Shown here piece by piece: positions 1 to 6,063 of a stretch of 7,646 nucleotides of DNA. Source of the stretch: DASUZD01 sp036377055. Its GTDB lineage: Bacteria; Actinomycetota; Thermoleophilia; Gaiellales; Gaiellaceae. A program made the position numbers and the translations under genes. The notes beneath the pieces were generated by a model. It had not been told where the DNA came from. It was given only the letters and a program-made list of their open reading frames with translations, and ran no database searches. The stretch's first letter is position 1. Every line of letters starts with the position of its first letter. The stretch covers positions 1 to 7,646 of the forward strand of contig DASUZD010000259.1 of the NCBI GenBank assembly GCA_036377055.1, written 5' to 3'.

Positions 1-272
1 GCTGGAGCGTCTGGTTCTTTCCCGGCGCCGAGTTCGTGCACGTCGGCGGCGCGTCCCACGGCGGCCGGTTGTTCGCCGAGAACGTCCGCGGGCATCTGCG
101 CTTCCTCGCCAAGCACCGCGGCGCGCGCGAGGCCGAGCGAGGTCGGCGCCTGCTCCTGGCCGGCGTCCGGTTGCGGCTGTTGCTCTTCCGTGGCGAGCGC
201 CGCAACGGCTATCGCGAGGCGGAGCAGTGGCTCTCGTCGGGGAACGCCGCCTCGCTCCTTCGCTCGCGGTGA
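1..272 (+). CDS. Glycosyltransferase family 2, C-terminal fragment
   Basis: Partial gene: the 5' end lies outside the window, the reading frame is open from base 3, and it ends at TGA 270-272, leaving 89 complete codons. The fragment begins WSVWFFPGAEFVHVGGASH. That matches the conserved C-terminal end of bacterial GT-A fold family 2 transferases (rhamnosyltransferase-like), where a G-W-x-V-x-(Y/F)-x-P-x-A stretch is followed by a conserved H and a G-x-S. The rest is an Arg-rich, amphipathic tail (LRFLAKHRG, RLLLAGVRLRLLLFRG), common in this family where the protein meets the membrane. The inferred role is cytoplasmic transfer of a sugar from a nucleotide-sugar donor to a lipid-linked glycan, in line with the neighbouring genes. 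Donor and acceptor cannot be read from this fragment, because the DxD-containing catalytic half is missing. The next gene is in the same frame, separated by this stop and a repeat element. Confidence 0.8.
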   Translation, partial: WSVWFFPGAEFVHVGGASHGGRLFAENVRGHLRFLAKHRGAREAERGRRLLLAGVRLRLLLFRGERRNGYREAEQWLSSGNAASLLRSR

Positions 273-278
273 GCGTCT

Positions 279-349
279 GCGTCGCTTGCGATGCAGACTT
301 TTGAGGCGGGGCGGCTTCGCCGCCGCGCCGTCTTAACTCCGTTGTTGGC
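279..349 (+). repeat. Structured intergenic repeat, copy A
   Basis: Starts six bases after the stop of the GT2 gene. Bases 279-294 (GCGTCGCTTGCGATGC) are identical to 5959-5974, and the ungapped alignment continues to 349 against 6029, with 51 of 71 positions identical by hand count. The 16-mer is itself a near palindrome: arms GCGTCGC and GCGATGC around TT, with 6 of 7 positions complementary and a G-T at the seventh. A longer hairpin follows at 305-329. The distal block AACxCCGxTxTTGGC is also shared. Similarity may continue weakly to about 370 (CGTTCCG..AATGG). It could be a REP-like dispersed repeat, a small mobile remnant, or a leader or regulatory RNA. The sequence does not decide among these. 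Confidence 0.75.
305..329 (+). other. Imperfect hairpin in repeat copy A
   Basis: Arm 305-315 pairs with 319-329 around loop TTC. There are six G/C pairs (310-315 with 319-324), a G-G mismatch at 309/325, then four more pairs (305-308 with 326-329). AGAC at 295-298 can also pair with GTCT at 330-333 across a bulge. The stem is followed by GTCTTAACTCC, which is not a real T tract, so a classical intrinsic terminator for the upstream GT2 gene is possible but weakly supported. Confidence 0.6.
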
Positions 350-350
350 G

Positions 351-2378
351 ATGCCCCCGTTCCGAAATGGATCTAAGTGGCCGGCGCGAGTCCCGCTCGT
401 TCTTGTCGGCGTGCCGGCGCTGGGCGTCGCGCGCCTGCTGCCCGCCGACGGAGTGGGTCTCGGCCTCCGGCTCGGCGCCGCGACGGCGTGCCTGCTGATC
501 CCCGGTGCTTTGATCTCGCGGGCCTTTCGCCTGCGCGGGCTCGCGCCCTCCTTCGCCTGGTCGGTGGCCGCCTTGCTCGCGGCGATGGCGATCACGTTCG
601 CGGTCCACGGCTCGCTCTGGCTGACGTTGGCGCTGCTGGGCGCGGTGGCCGTGGCTGCTCTGCCTTTCGCTTTGCTGGCGCCCGGCGCAGGCCGCATCGA
701 CTGGATCGAGGCGGCGGTGCTCTTCGCCGGGATCGGCTTCGGGATCGCCCTCTGGTGGGTGGCCGTGCTGGACGGAGACGCCTTCTTCCACCTGGCCCGG
801 GTGCGCAAGCTCGAGGCCTTCGGGTCGCTCACCCTCCAGAACGTCGGCGAGTTCAAGGACGGGAGCCTCCACCCCGGCTACGCGTTTCCGCTCTGGCACG
901 GCTTCCTCGCGCTTGTCGCGCGGCTCGGGGGCGTCGACCCGATCGCGGTCGGACGGAACGGCCCGACCGTGTTCGCTCCGCTCATGTTCGCGCTCTTCTT
1001 CGAGGCCGGCCGGGCGGTCTTCCGCTCCGCGTGGGCGGGCGTCGCGGTCGTGATCGCTCAGGTGGCTCTGACCGGTGTCGCGGCGGGGAACGGGGGTTCG
1101 TTCACGTCGCTGGCGCTGCCGGCGACGGCGTCTCGGCAACTGCTCGTCCCGGCGCTGCTGGCGCTGTTCTTCACGCACGTGCGAGCACCGTCCTGGGCGC
1201 TGCTGCTCTCGACCGCGGCCGCGGCGGGATCGCTGGCGCTCGTCCACCCGACCTACGCCCTCTTCCTCGGCGTCCCGCTCGTCGGTTACGTCGTAGCGAG
1301 GGCGCTGCTCGACCGGCGCCAGCTCGTGCCGGCGCTGACGGGGCTCGCGGCGCTCGCCGTTCCGACCGCGATCGCCCTGGCGTGGCTCCGGCCGGTCGTG
1401 GAGGCCACGACCGTCCACAACCCTTCCGGCGACGACGTCCGCCGCGCGTTCGCGCAGTACCCCGGGCAGCTCACCGGCAGCCTTCACCGCTACCACGTCG
1501 CGGCGCGGCTCTTCACGCGCAGCGGTGCCGTCGCGATCGCGGGCTTGCTCTCGGTGCCGCTGGCCGTCTTCGCTTCGCGGCGCCGCTGGGCCGCCTGGGT
1601 GCTCGGCGGCTCGCTCGCCGTGCTCGCGCTGACGCTCGTGCCGTTCGTCTTCCCGCGTTTTGCCGACGCCGTCTCGATCTCCCAGGCGCGCCGGCTGGTC
1701 GGCTTCATGCCGTTCTCCTATGCGGTCGCCGGCGGGGCGACGGTGTTGGCCGGGTTCATCGGAGCGTTCGCCGTCATTCCCGCGCTCGCGGCTGGGATCA
1801 TGCTCCAGCACTGGTATCCGGGCGACTTCGGCTACCGCTTCCACGGCGCCTCCCCGGCGTGGCCCACATGGGTCGCCGTCGTCGGCGGAGTTGCCGCACT
1901 GGTGATCGGCACCGCCAGGCGCTTCAAGAGCGATGCGCGTGAATACCCGCAGCACGAACGGGCCGCGGCGCTCGCCGTCGCCGCATTCGTCGTCCCCGTC
2001 GCAGTGCATGGCTTCTCGCACTGGACGCGCGTCGGCAGCGGCTCGGGAGCCCTCACGCGCGGCCTGGTCAAGGCGGTTCGAGCCGACACGGAGCCGAAAG
2101 ACGTCCTCTTCGCCGATCCCGAGACCGGCTACCTGCTCGCCGCTTACGCGCCGATCTACCTCGCGAACGCGCCTTACGGTCACGTCGCCGCGACGAAGAA
2201 GAACCGTCCGAAGCAGCGTCTACGCGACGCCTACCACTTTTATGCGCACGGCGACCTGTCGATTCCGCGTTACTACGGCGCGCGCTGGATCATCGTCGAC
2301 CGCAAGCGCCACCGTCTGACGCTGAAGCTGCCACGCGCGTACGCGGACCGGAGGTACGTTCTCTACCGGCTCCCATGA
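351..2378 (+). CDS. Large polytopic membrane protein, GT-C glycosyltransferase-like
   Basis: 675 residues from ATG 351. The frame is open further up, to ATG 291 (695 residues), but that start lies inside repeat copy A, and neither start has a Shine-Dalgarno sequence, so the start is uncertain. The protein has about a dozen hydrophobic segments by eye, the first being VPLVLVGVPALGVARLL. After the early helices comes DGDAFFHLARVRKLEAFG (DGD encoded at 771-779, residues 141-143). This resembles the acidic motif in the first large extracytoplasmic loop of GT-C enzymes, which use polyprenyl-phosphate sugars. FKDGSLHPGYAFPLWHG follows. The C-terminus is a soluble domain rich in Tyr and Arg, ending WIIVDRKRHRLTL...YVLYRLP, as in many actinobacterial GT-C-like proteins. 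The inferred role is glycosyl transfer on the outer membrane face. I do not recognise a named subfamily, and activity is unproven. Its stop overlaps the next gene's ATG (ATGA, 2375-2378). Confidence 0.75.
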   Translation: MPPFRNGSKWPARVPLVLVGVPALGVARLLPADGVGLGLRLGAATACLLIPGALISRAFRLRGLAPSFAWSVAALLAAMAITFAVHGSLWLTLALLGAVAVAALPFALLAPGAGRIDWIEAAVLFAGIGFGIALWWVAVLDGDAFFHLARVRKLEAFGSLTLQNVGEFKDGSLHPGYAFPLWHGFLALVARLGGVDPIAVGRNGPTVFAPLMFALFFEAGRAVFRSAWAGVAVVIAQVALTGVAAGNGGSFTSLALPATASRQLLVPALLALFFTHVRAPSWALLLSTAAAAGSLALVHPTYALFLGVPLVGYVVARALLDRRQLVPALTGLAALAVPTAIALAWLRPVVEATTVHNPSGDDVRRAFAQYPGQLTGSLHRYHVAARLFTRSGAVAIAGLLSVPLAVFASRRRWAAWVLGGSLAVLALTLVPFVFPRFADAVSISQARRLVGFMPFSYAVAGGATVLAGFIGAFAVIPALAAGIMLQHWYPGDFGYRFHGASPAWPTWVAVVGGVAALVIGTARRFKSDAREYPQHERAAALAVAAFVVPVAVHGFSHWTRVGSGSGALTRGLVKAVRADTEPKDVLFADPETGYLLAAYAPIYLANAPYGHVAATKKNRPKQRLRDAYHFYAHGDLSIPRYYGARWIIVDRKRHRLTLKLPRAYADRRYVLYRLP

Positions 2379-3625
2379 AGGTCCTCCTGGTGACGATGTA
2401 CTTTCCGCCGGCCGGCGGAGGCGGCGTTCAGCGCCCGCTGAAGATCGCGACGCACCTGCCGAGCTTCGGCATCGAGACGCACGTGCTCGCGCCCGACGAC
2501 CCGAAGTGGGTGCACCGAGACGAGGAAGCGGCGCCTCCGACGCAGGCCTGGGTGCACCGCGCCCGCTACCACGGCCCGCGCGGCCGGATCCCGTCGGAGG
2601 AGCTGTACGCGCTCGAAGGGGTCGACCGCCTTCGCTATCAGGCCGGCGCGCTGGTGCGCCGCGCCCTCGTTCCCGACAAGTCGGTCACGTGGGCGCCGAA
2701 CGCGATCCCAACCGCGATCCGGATTGTCAGACGCGAGGAGATCGACGCGGTGCTGACGACCTCGCCGCCGAACTCCGTCAATCTGATCGGCGCCGCCGTC
2801 AAGGCGGCAACCGGCGTGAAGTGGATCGCCGACCTGCGCGACCCACTGATCGCCGACGCGGACAATCCGGTCGAGCGCCTGCCGGCCCGGATGAAGGAAA
2901 ACGTCCAGCGCGGGATCGCGAGGCTGGTCGCCTCCCAGGCCGACGCGATCGTCGCCGCCTGGGACGGGATCGCGGAGGAGATCGGCGGCTACGAACCGAA
3001 AGCGCCGGTCACCGTGATCCCGAACGGCGCCGACTACGACGACTTCGAAGGGCTCGACTACGTCCCGGGCGACCGCTTCCGGATCACGCACACCGGCAGC
3101 TTCTTCGGCAAGCGGAATCCCCGGCCGTTCCTGACCGCGCTCCAAGAAACCGGGCTCGAGAACGTCATCGCGCGCTTCGTCGGCGAGCTGACCACCCGCG
3201 ATCGCGAGTGGGCCGAGACGCTCGAGCTCGGCGACCGGCTCGAGCTGCTGCCGTTCGGCTCGCGCCGCCGCGCGCTTGCCTACCAGCGCGACTCCGAGGC
3301 GCTCCTGCTGCTTCTCCCCGAGGCCGGTGACCGCGGCGCCCCGGTGCTGCCGGGAAAGATCTTCGAGTACCTCGCTGCCGAGCGGCCGATCCTTGCCGCG
3401 GTGCCGCCCACGGGGGCGGCCGCGAACCTGATCCGCGAGTCCGGAGCCGGCGTCGTGGTCGCGCCGGATGACGTCGGCGGAATCCGCGAGGCGCTGATCG
3501 GGCTCGAGGCGCGCTGGCGGGCCGGTCGGCTGAACGGCGCCCCGCTGCCCGAGGAGCTCCGCGAGCGGATCTCCCGCCGCAAGCGCGTGCAGGAGCTTTC
3601 CGAGCTCCTGCTCAAGGTGGGCTGA
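2375..3625 (+). CDS. Glycosyltransferase family 4 (GT-B fold)
   Basis: 416 residues. The ATG overlaps the upstream stop as ATGA, so translation is probably coupled; a GGAGG at 2350-2354 is about 20 bases away, too far to be a normal ribosome site. The N-terminal Rossmann domain opens MKVLLVTMYFPPAGGGGVQR, the glycine-rich acceptor-side loop usual in this GT4 subgroup. TSPPNS follows (residues 129-134), then the conserved DLRDP (153-157). The C-terminal domain has IPNGAD (215-220), THTGSFFGKRNP (from 238) and the donor-site segment PGKIFEYLAAERPILA, with Glu 331 as the conserved second acidic residue of the E-x7-E region. The first acidic residue is not at its usual spacing; I believe this is common in the PGK(I/L)FEYLA subgroup. 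Expected to retain configuration, use a nucleotide sugar and act in the cytoplasm on a lipid-linked glycan. The sugar is unknown. Length is normal for the family. Confidence 0.9.
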   Translation: MKVLLVTMYFPPAGGGGVQRPLKIATHLPSFGIETHVLAPDDPKWVHRDEEAAPPTQAWVHRARYHGPRGRIPSEELYALEGVDRLRYQAGALVRRALVPDKSVTWAPNAIPTAIRIVRREEIDAVLTTSPPNSVNLIGAAVKAATGVKWIADLRDPLIADADNPVERLPARMKENVQRGIARLVASQADAIVAAWDGIAEEIGGYEPKAPVTVIPNGADYDDFEGLDYVPGDRFRITHTGSFFGKRNPRPFLTALQETGLENVIARFVGELTTRDREWAETLELGDRLELLPFGSRRRALAYQRDSEALLLLLPEAGDRGAPVLPGKIFEYLAAERPILAAVPPTGAAANLIRESGAGVVVAPDDVGGIREALIGLEARWRAGRLNGAPLPEELRERISRRKRVQELSELLLKVG

Positions 3626-4950
3626 TGCCCTCGCGCCGCCTCACCGACTTCCTGCTCTTCGCGGCCGTCTTCACGATGAGCTTCGAGAAGCTCTACTGGA
3701 ACGTCGCGGGGAAGATCAGCCTCTCGGAGGTGCTGTCGATCCTGTTCGTCGGCGCCTACCTGCTCCGCCGGCTCGGCCGCCACGAGACGTCCTTGCCGCG
3801 CACGTCCGGGATCGTGGTCGCCTTCTTCGCAGCATTCCTGCTCGTCTACCTGGTCGGGTTCTACAACCTCGAGACGACGCAGGCGTTGACGCAGTTCGGG
3901 AAGGGGATCGGCAAGTTCGTCCTGCACTTCGCGTTCCTGGCCGCCGCGATCGACTACCTCGCGCGCTCGAGCGAGCGCGTCTACTGGCGGATGCTGGCGT
4001 GGTTCTGTCTCGGCGTCGCGACAAACGCTGCGTACGGCGTCGTTCAGCTCGCCGCCGCGCAGGCGGGCCACAACCTGGATGCCGTCCTGGTCGAGCCGAT
4101 CACCGGCCACTCGAGCCAGATCAACGTCTACGGCGCCGTCGGCGGGTCGAACGTCTACCGCACGGACGGCCTGACGCCGGACCCGAACCACCTCGGGATT
4201 GCGCTGATCGTGCCGCTGCTCGTGCTCGGGCCCCTCTACCTACGGATGGAACGCGGCCACCGGCTCAAGCTGCCGCTCGGGCTGCTGCTCGCCGGGCTAC
4301 TCGGCGTCGAGCTGGCGACGCTCTCGCGCAGCGGCCTGCTCGGCCTGCTCGTCGGCTTCATCGTCCTCTTGATCCCGTACCGGCGGCTGTGGTGGTCGCG
4401 GGCGATGCTTGGGCCGCTGGCCCTGGTCGCCGCCGCCGTCGCGTTCGAGATCCACCGGCGGCCGCACTTCTTCCATACCGTGATCGCCTCGCGCCTGCAG
4501 CGCGGCGGTCGCTCGACGCAGATCCACTTTCAGATCTACGACTTCGTCCCGCAGGTGCTGCACATGCACCCGTTCTTCGGGCTCGGCTTCAACAACTTCT
4601 CCGTCTACTACCAGTTCGTCACCGGCAAGACGAACTGGGGGCCGCACTCGTTCTACGTCGCGCTGCTCGTGGAGACGGGCGTGGTCGGGACGGCCCTTTT
4701 TGCCGTGTTCCTCTGGTACCTGTTCCGCCGACTGAGCGTCACCCGCGCGATCGGGCGTGCACTTGCGGCCGCGCGTGACCCGGCCGCGGCGCGCGTGCGC
4801 CCGCTCGCGTGGGGGTTGACCGCGGCGCTCGTCGGCACGATGGCCGCGAACGCCTTCTACCTGACCATGACGTTCTTCTACTTCTACGCGCTCGTCTTGC
4901 TGCTCCTGGCGGCGCCGGTCGTCTTCGCGCGGCGGTTGCAGACTGTATGA
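3625..4950 (+). CDS. O-antigen ligase / Wzy-type polymerase family membrane protein
   Basis: 441 residues. The ATG at 3625 shares its A with the upstream TGA (TGATG), and AAGGTGG at 3614-3620 is a plausible weak ribosome site. About 11 or 12 hydrophobic segments are visible. The Wzy_C-type signature is present: TLSRSGLLGLLVGF (SRSG at residues 234-237), then a long extracytoplasmic loop with HPFFGLGFNNF (315-325) and GPHSFYVALLVETGVVG (339-355). These contain the conserved Gly-rich turn and the histidine-bearing element (H341) typical of O-antigen ligases and polymerases. The family either polymerises lipid-linked repeat units or transfers finished glycan to an acceptor on the outer face of the membrane. 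Sequence alone does not separate polymerase from ligase; the setting between glycosyltransferases favours a polymerase in an exopolysaccharide or capsule pathway. The stop overlaps the next gene as ATGA. Confidence 0.85.
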   Translation: MPSRRLTDFLLFAAVFTMSFEKLYWNVAGKISLSEVLSILFVGAYLLRRLGRHETSLPRTSGIVVAFFAAFLLVYLVGFYNLETTQALTQFGKGIGKFVLHFAFLAAAIDYLARSSERVYWRMLAWFCLGVATNAAYGVVQLAAAQAGHNLDAVLVEPITGHSSQINVYGAVGGSNVYRTDGLTPDPNHLGIALIVPLLVLGPLYLRMERGHRLKLPLGLLLAGLLGVELATLSRSGLLGLLVGFIVLLIPYRRLWWSRAMLGPLALVAAAVAFEIHRRPHFFHTVIASRLQRGGRSTQIHFQIYDFVPQVLHMHPFFGLGFNNFSVYYQFVTGKTNWGPHSFYVALLVETGVVGTALFAVFLWYLFRRLSVTRAIGRALAAARDPAAARVRPLAWGLTAALVGTMAANAFYLTMTFFYFYALVLLLLAAPVVFARRLQTV

Positions 4951-5957
4951 AGGTCGCCGTCCTCACGACTTCGTGGCCGCGCTCGGCGGAGGACGTCGTC
5001 GGGCGGTTCGTCGCCGACGCGGTCGAGCACGTCCGCCGGCGCGGAGTCGAGGTCGAGGTTGTCTCGCCGCTCGACTTCAAGCACTACGGAATCGCCTACG
5101 GGTCGGGCGTGGTCGGCAATCTGCGCCGACGGCCGACGCGGGCCCTCGCGCTGCCGCTGATGCTGCGCGGGCTCGAGCGCGCCGCCCGGCGTGCCGCCCG
5201 CGACGCCGACCTCGTGCACGCGCACTGGCTCCCGCTCGGCGGGATCGCGATGCGGCTCGGCCGACCCTTCGTCGTCCAGCTCTGGGGAACGGACGTCGAG
5301 GTAGCGCGGCGGACGCCGCGGCTCGCGCGGCGGATCCTCCGTGCGGCCTCCCTCACGCTCTGCGCTTCGACAGCGCTGGCCGACGCGGCGCGGGAGCTCG
5401 GCGCCGACGAGGTGCGCGTGATCGGCAGCGGCGTCGAGGTGCCGCCTTCGGTCGGCGAGGAGGCAAAGCCGCCCGAGGTGCTCTACGCCGGCCGGCTCTC
5501 AGCCGAGAAGGGGATCCTCGACCTGCTCGCGGCGGCGAACAATGGGATGAAGCTGACGATCGCCGGCGACGGCCCCCTCCGCGACCGCGTCCCGGGTGCC
5601 CTCGGCTTCGTCTCGCACGACGCGCTGGGCCCGCTCTACGACCGCGCCGCCGTCGTCGCAGTGCCGTCCCGTCGTGAGGGCTTCGGCGTCGTCTGCGCCG
5701 AGGCGATGGCGCACGGCCGGCCTGTCGTGGCCGCGGCGGTGGGCGGCCTGCTGGACCTCGTGGCGCACGAGGAGACCGGGCTGCTCGTGCCACCGCGCGA
5801 CGTGCTCGCGCTGCGCGAGGCGCTGAAGCGGCTGCTCGCCGACGACGAGCTCCGCTCGCGGCTCGGCGCCAACGCGCGCCGCCGCGCCGAACAGGAGCTC
5901 TCCTGGGATCGCGTCACCGACCGGACGCTGGCCGCCTACGAGGAGGCGCTCGCTTGA
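4947..5957 (+). CDS. Glycosyltransferase family 4 (GT-B fold), EX7E type
   Basis: 336 residues from ATG 4947, chosen because it forms the ATGA overlap with the upstream stop and gives the standard N-terminus MKVAVLTTSWPR. The frame is open further upstream to 4809, but that part is only overlap with the upstream gene. The N-terminal domain carries VHAHWLP (H91-A92-H93-W94) and WGTDVE (113-118). The C-terminal domain carries YAGRLSAEKGI (from residue 180, with R183 and K188 the usual phosphate-binding pair), IAGDGPLR, and the full E-x7-E motif E244-GFGVVCA-E252, followed by AMAHGRPVVA. A C-terminal Leu/Arg helix ends in the SWDRVTDRTLAAYEEAL segment typical of GT4. All key elements are intact, so an active retaining nucleotide-sugar transferase is expected. 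It is a little shorter than many family members because its linkers are compact. It is the last gene of the overlapping four-gene block; repeat copy B follows its stop. Confidence 0.93.
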   Translation: MKVAVLTTSWPRSAEDVVGRFVADAVEHVRRRGVEVEVVSPLDFKHYGIAYGSGVVGNLRRRPTRALALPLMLRGLERAARRAARDADLVHAHWLPLGGIAMRLGRPFVVQLWGTDVEVARRTPRLARRILRAASLTLCASTALADAARELGADEVRVIGSGVEVPPSVGEEAKPPEVLYAGRLSAEKGILDLLAAANNGMKLTIAGDGPLRDRVPGALGFVSHDALGPLYDRAAVVAVPSRREGFGVVCAEAMAHGRPVVAAAVGGLLDLVAHEETGLLVPPRDVLALREALKRLLADDELRSRLGANARRRAEQELSWDRVTDRTLAAYEEALA

Positions 5958-5958
5958 G

Positions 5959-6029
5959 GCGTCGCTTGCGATGCCGCCCTGAAGGCCGTGGCGGCTTTGC
6001 CGACGCGGCCGTCCAACGCCGGTCTTGGC
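5959..6029 (+). repeat. Structured intergenic repeat, copy B
   Basis: Begins one base after the TGA of the GT4 gene. It shares the perfect 16-mer at 5959-5974, the central GGCGGCTTTGCCG at 5990-6002 (12 of 13 with copy A) and the distal AACGCCGGTCTTGGC with copy A. The spacer segments differ in sequence but not in length. Like copy A it lies immediately before a new gene start region, in the only other junction of the window where genes do not overlap. Confidence 0.75.
5984..6010 (+). other. Imperfect hairpin in repeat copy B
   Basis: Arm 5984-5995 pairs with 5999-6010 around loop TTT. Four pairs (5992-5995 with 5999-6002) are followed by a G-A mismatch (5991/6003) and then seven pairs, including one T-G (5984-5990 with 6004-6010). 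It sits at the same place in the repeat as the 305-329 hairpin. The pair 5986 C / 6008 G replaces the aligned 306 G / 328 C of copy A. It is followed by GTCCAACGCC, with no T tract, so it does not look like a classical intrinsic terminator. Confidence 0.6.
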
Positions 6030-6049
6030 CGACCATCGTTTTCTGCAAT

Positions 6050-6056
6050 GGGAGGG
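6050..6056 (+). promoter_or_regulatory. Strong Shine-Dalgarno deciding the ATP-grasp gene start
   Basis: GGGAGGG seven bases before GTG 6064 is the best ribosome-binding sequence in the window. It fixes the start at GTG 6064 rather than the in-frame TTG 6025, which lies inside repeat copy B. It also marks this gene as independently translated, unlike the overlapping genes upstream. Confidence 0.85.
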
Positions 6057-6063
6057 AAACGAG

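Noticed and set aside
305..334. Intrinsic terminator after the GT2 gene
   Set aside because: The stem is good but it is followed by GTCTTAACTCC rather than a T tract, and the equivalent hairpin in copy B lacks T residues altogether. Kept only as a hairpin.
330..354. Integron attC-like look: a central GC hairpin followed by CTTAAC and a GTT-containing end, echoed at 6011-6034
   Set aside because: The core sites do not fit RYYYAAC/GTTRRRY in both copies, no integrase is seen, and the neighbours are a coupled polysaccharide operon rather than single-gene cassettes.
377..1942. Plus-strand frame of 521 codons starting at GTG 377
   Set aside because: The product is Arg/Ala/Gly/Pro-rich with no helices or motifs. 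It is a shifted shadow of the membrane-protein frame.
333..2183. Minus-strand open frame of 616 codons opposite the GT-C-like gene
   Set aside because: Its product is extremely Arg/Glu/Gly/Asp-rich and low in hydrophobic order, as expected for the complement of a high-GC membrane-protein gene. The plus strand carries the recognisable helices and motifs.
4809..4946. Upstream extension of the second GT4 gene
   Set aside because: The extension overlaps the end of the Wzy/WaaL-like gene and encodes no GT4 sequence. ATG 4947 gives the standard MKVAVLTTSWPR start and an ATGA overlap.
1929..5252. Further partial copies of the 16-mer inside genes (CGATGC near 1930, GCGATGC near 5247)
   Set aside because: Only 6-7 bases match, they lie in coding sequence, and they lack the hairpin and distal block; expected by chance at this base composition.
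279..5974. CRISPR-type repeat
   Set aside because: Only two copies of the 16-mer, 5.7 kb apart, with genes between them and no spacer array.
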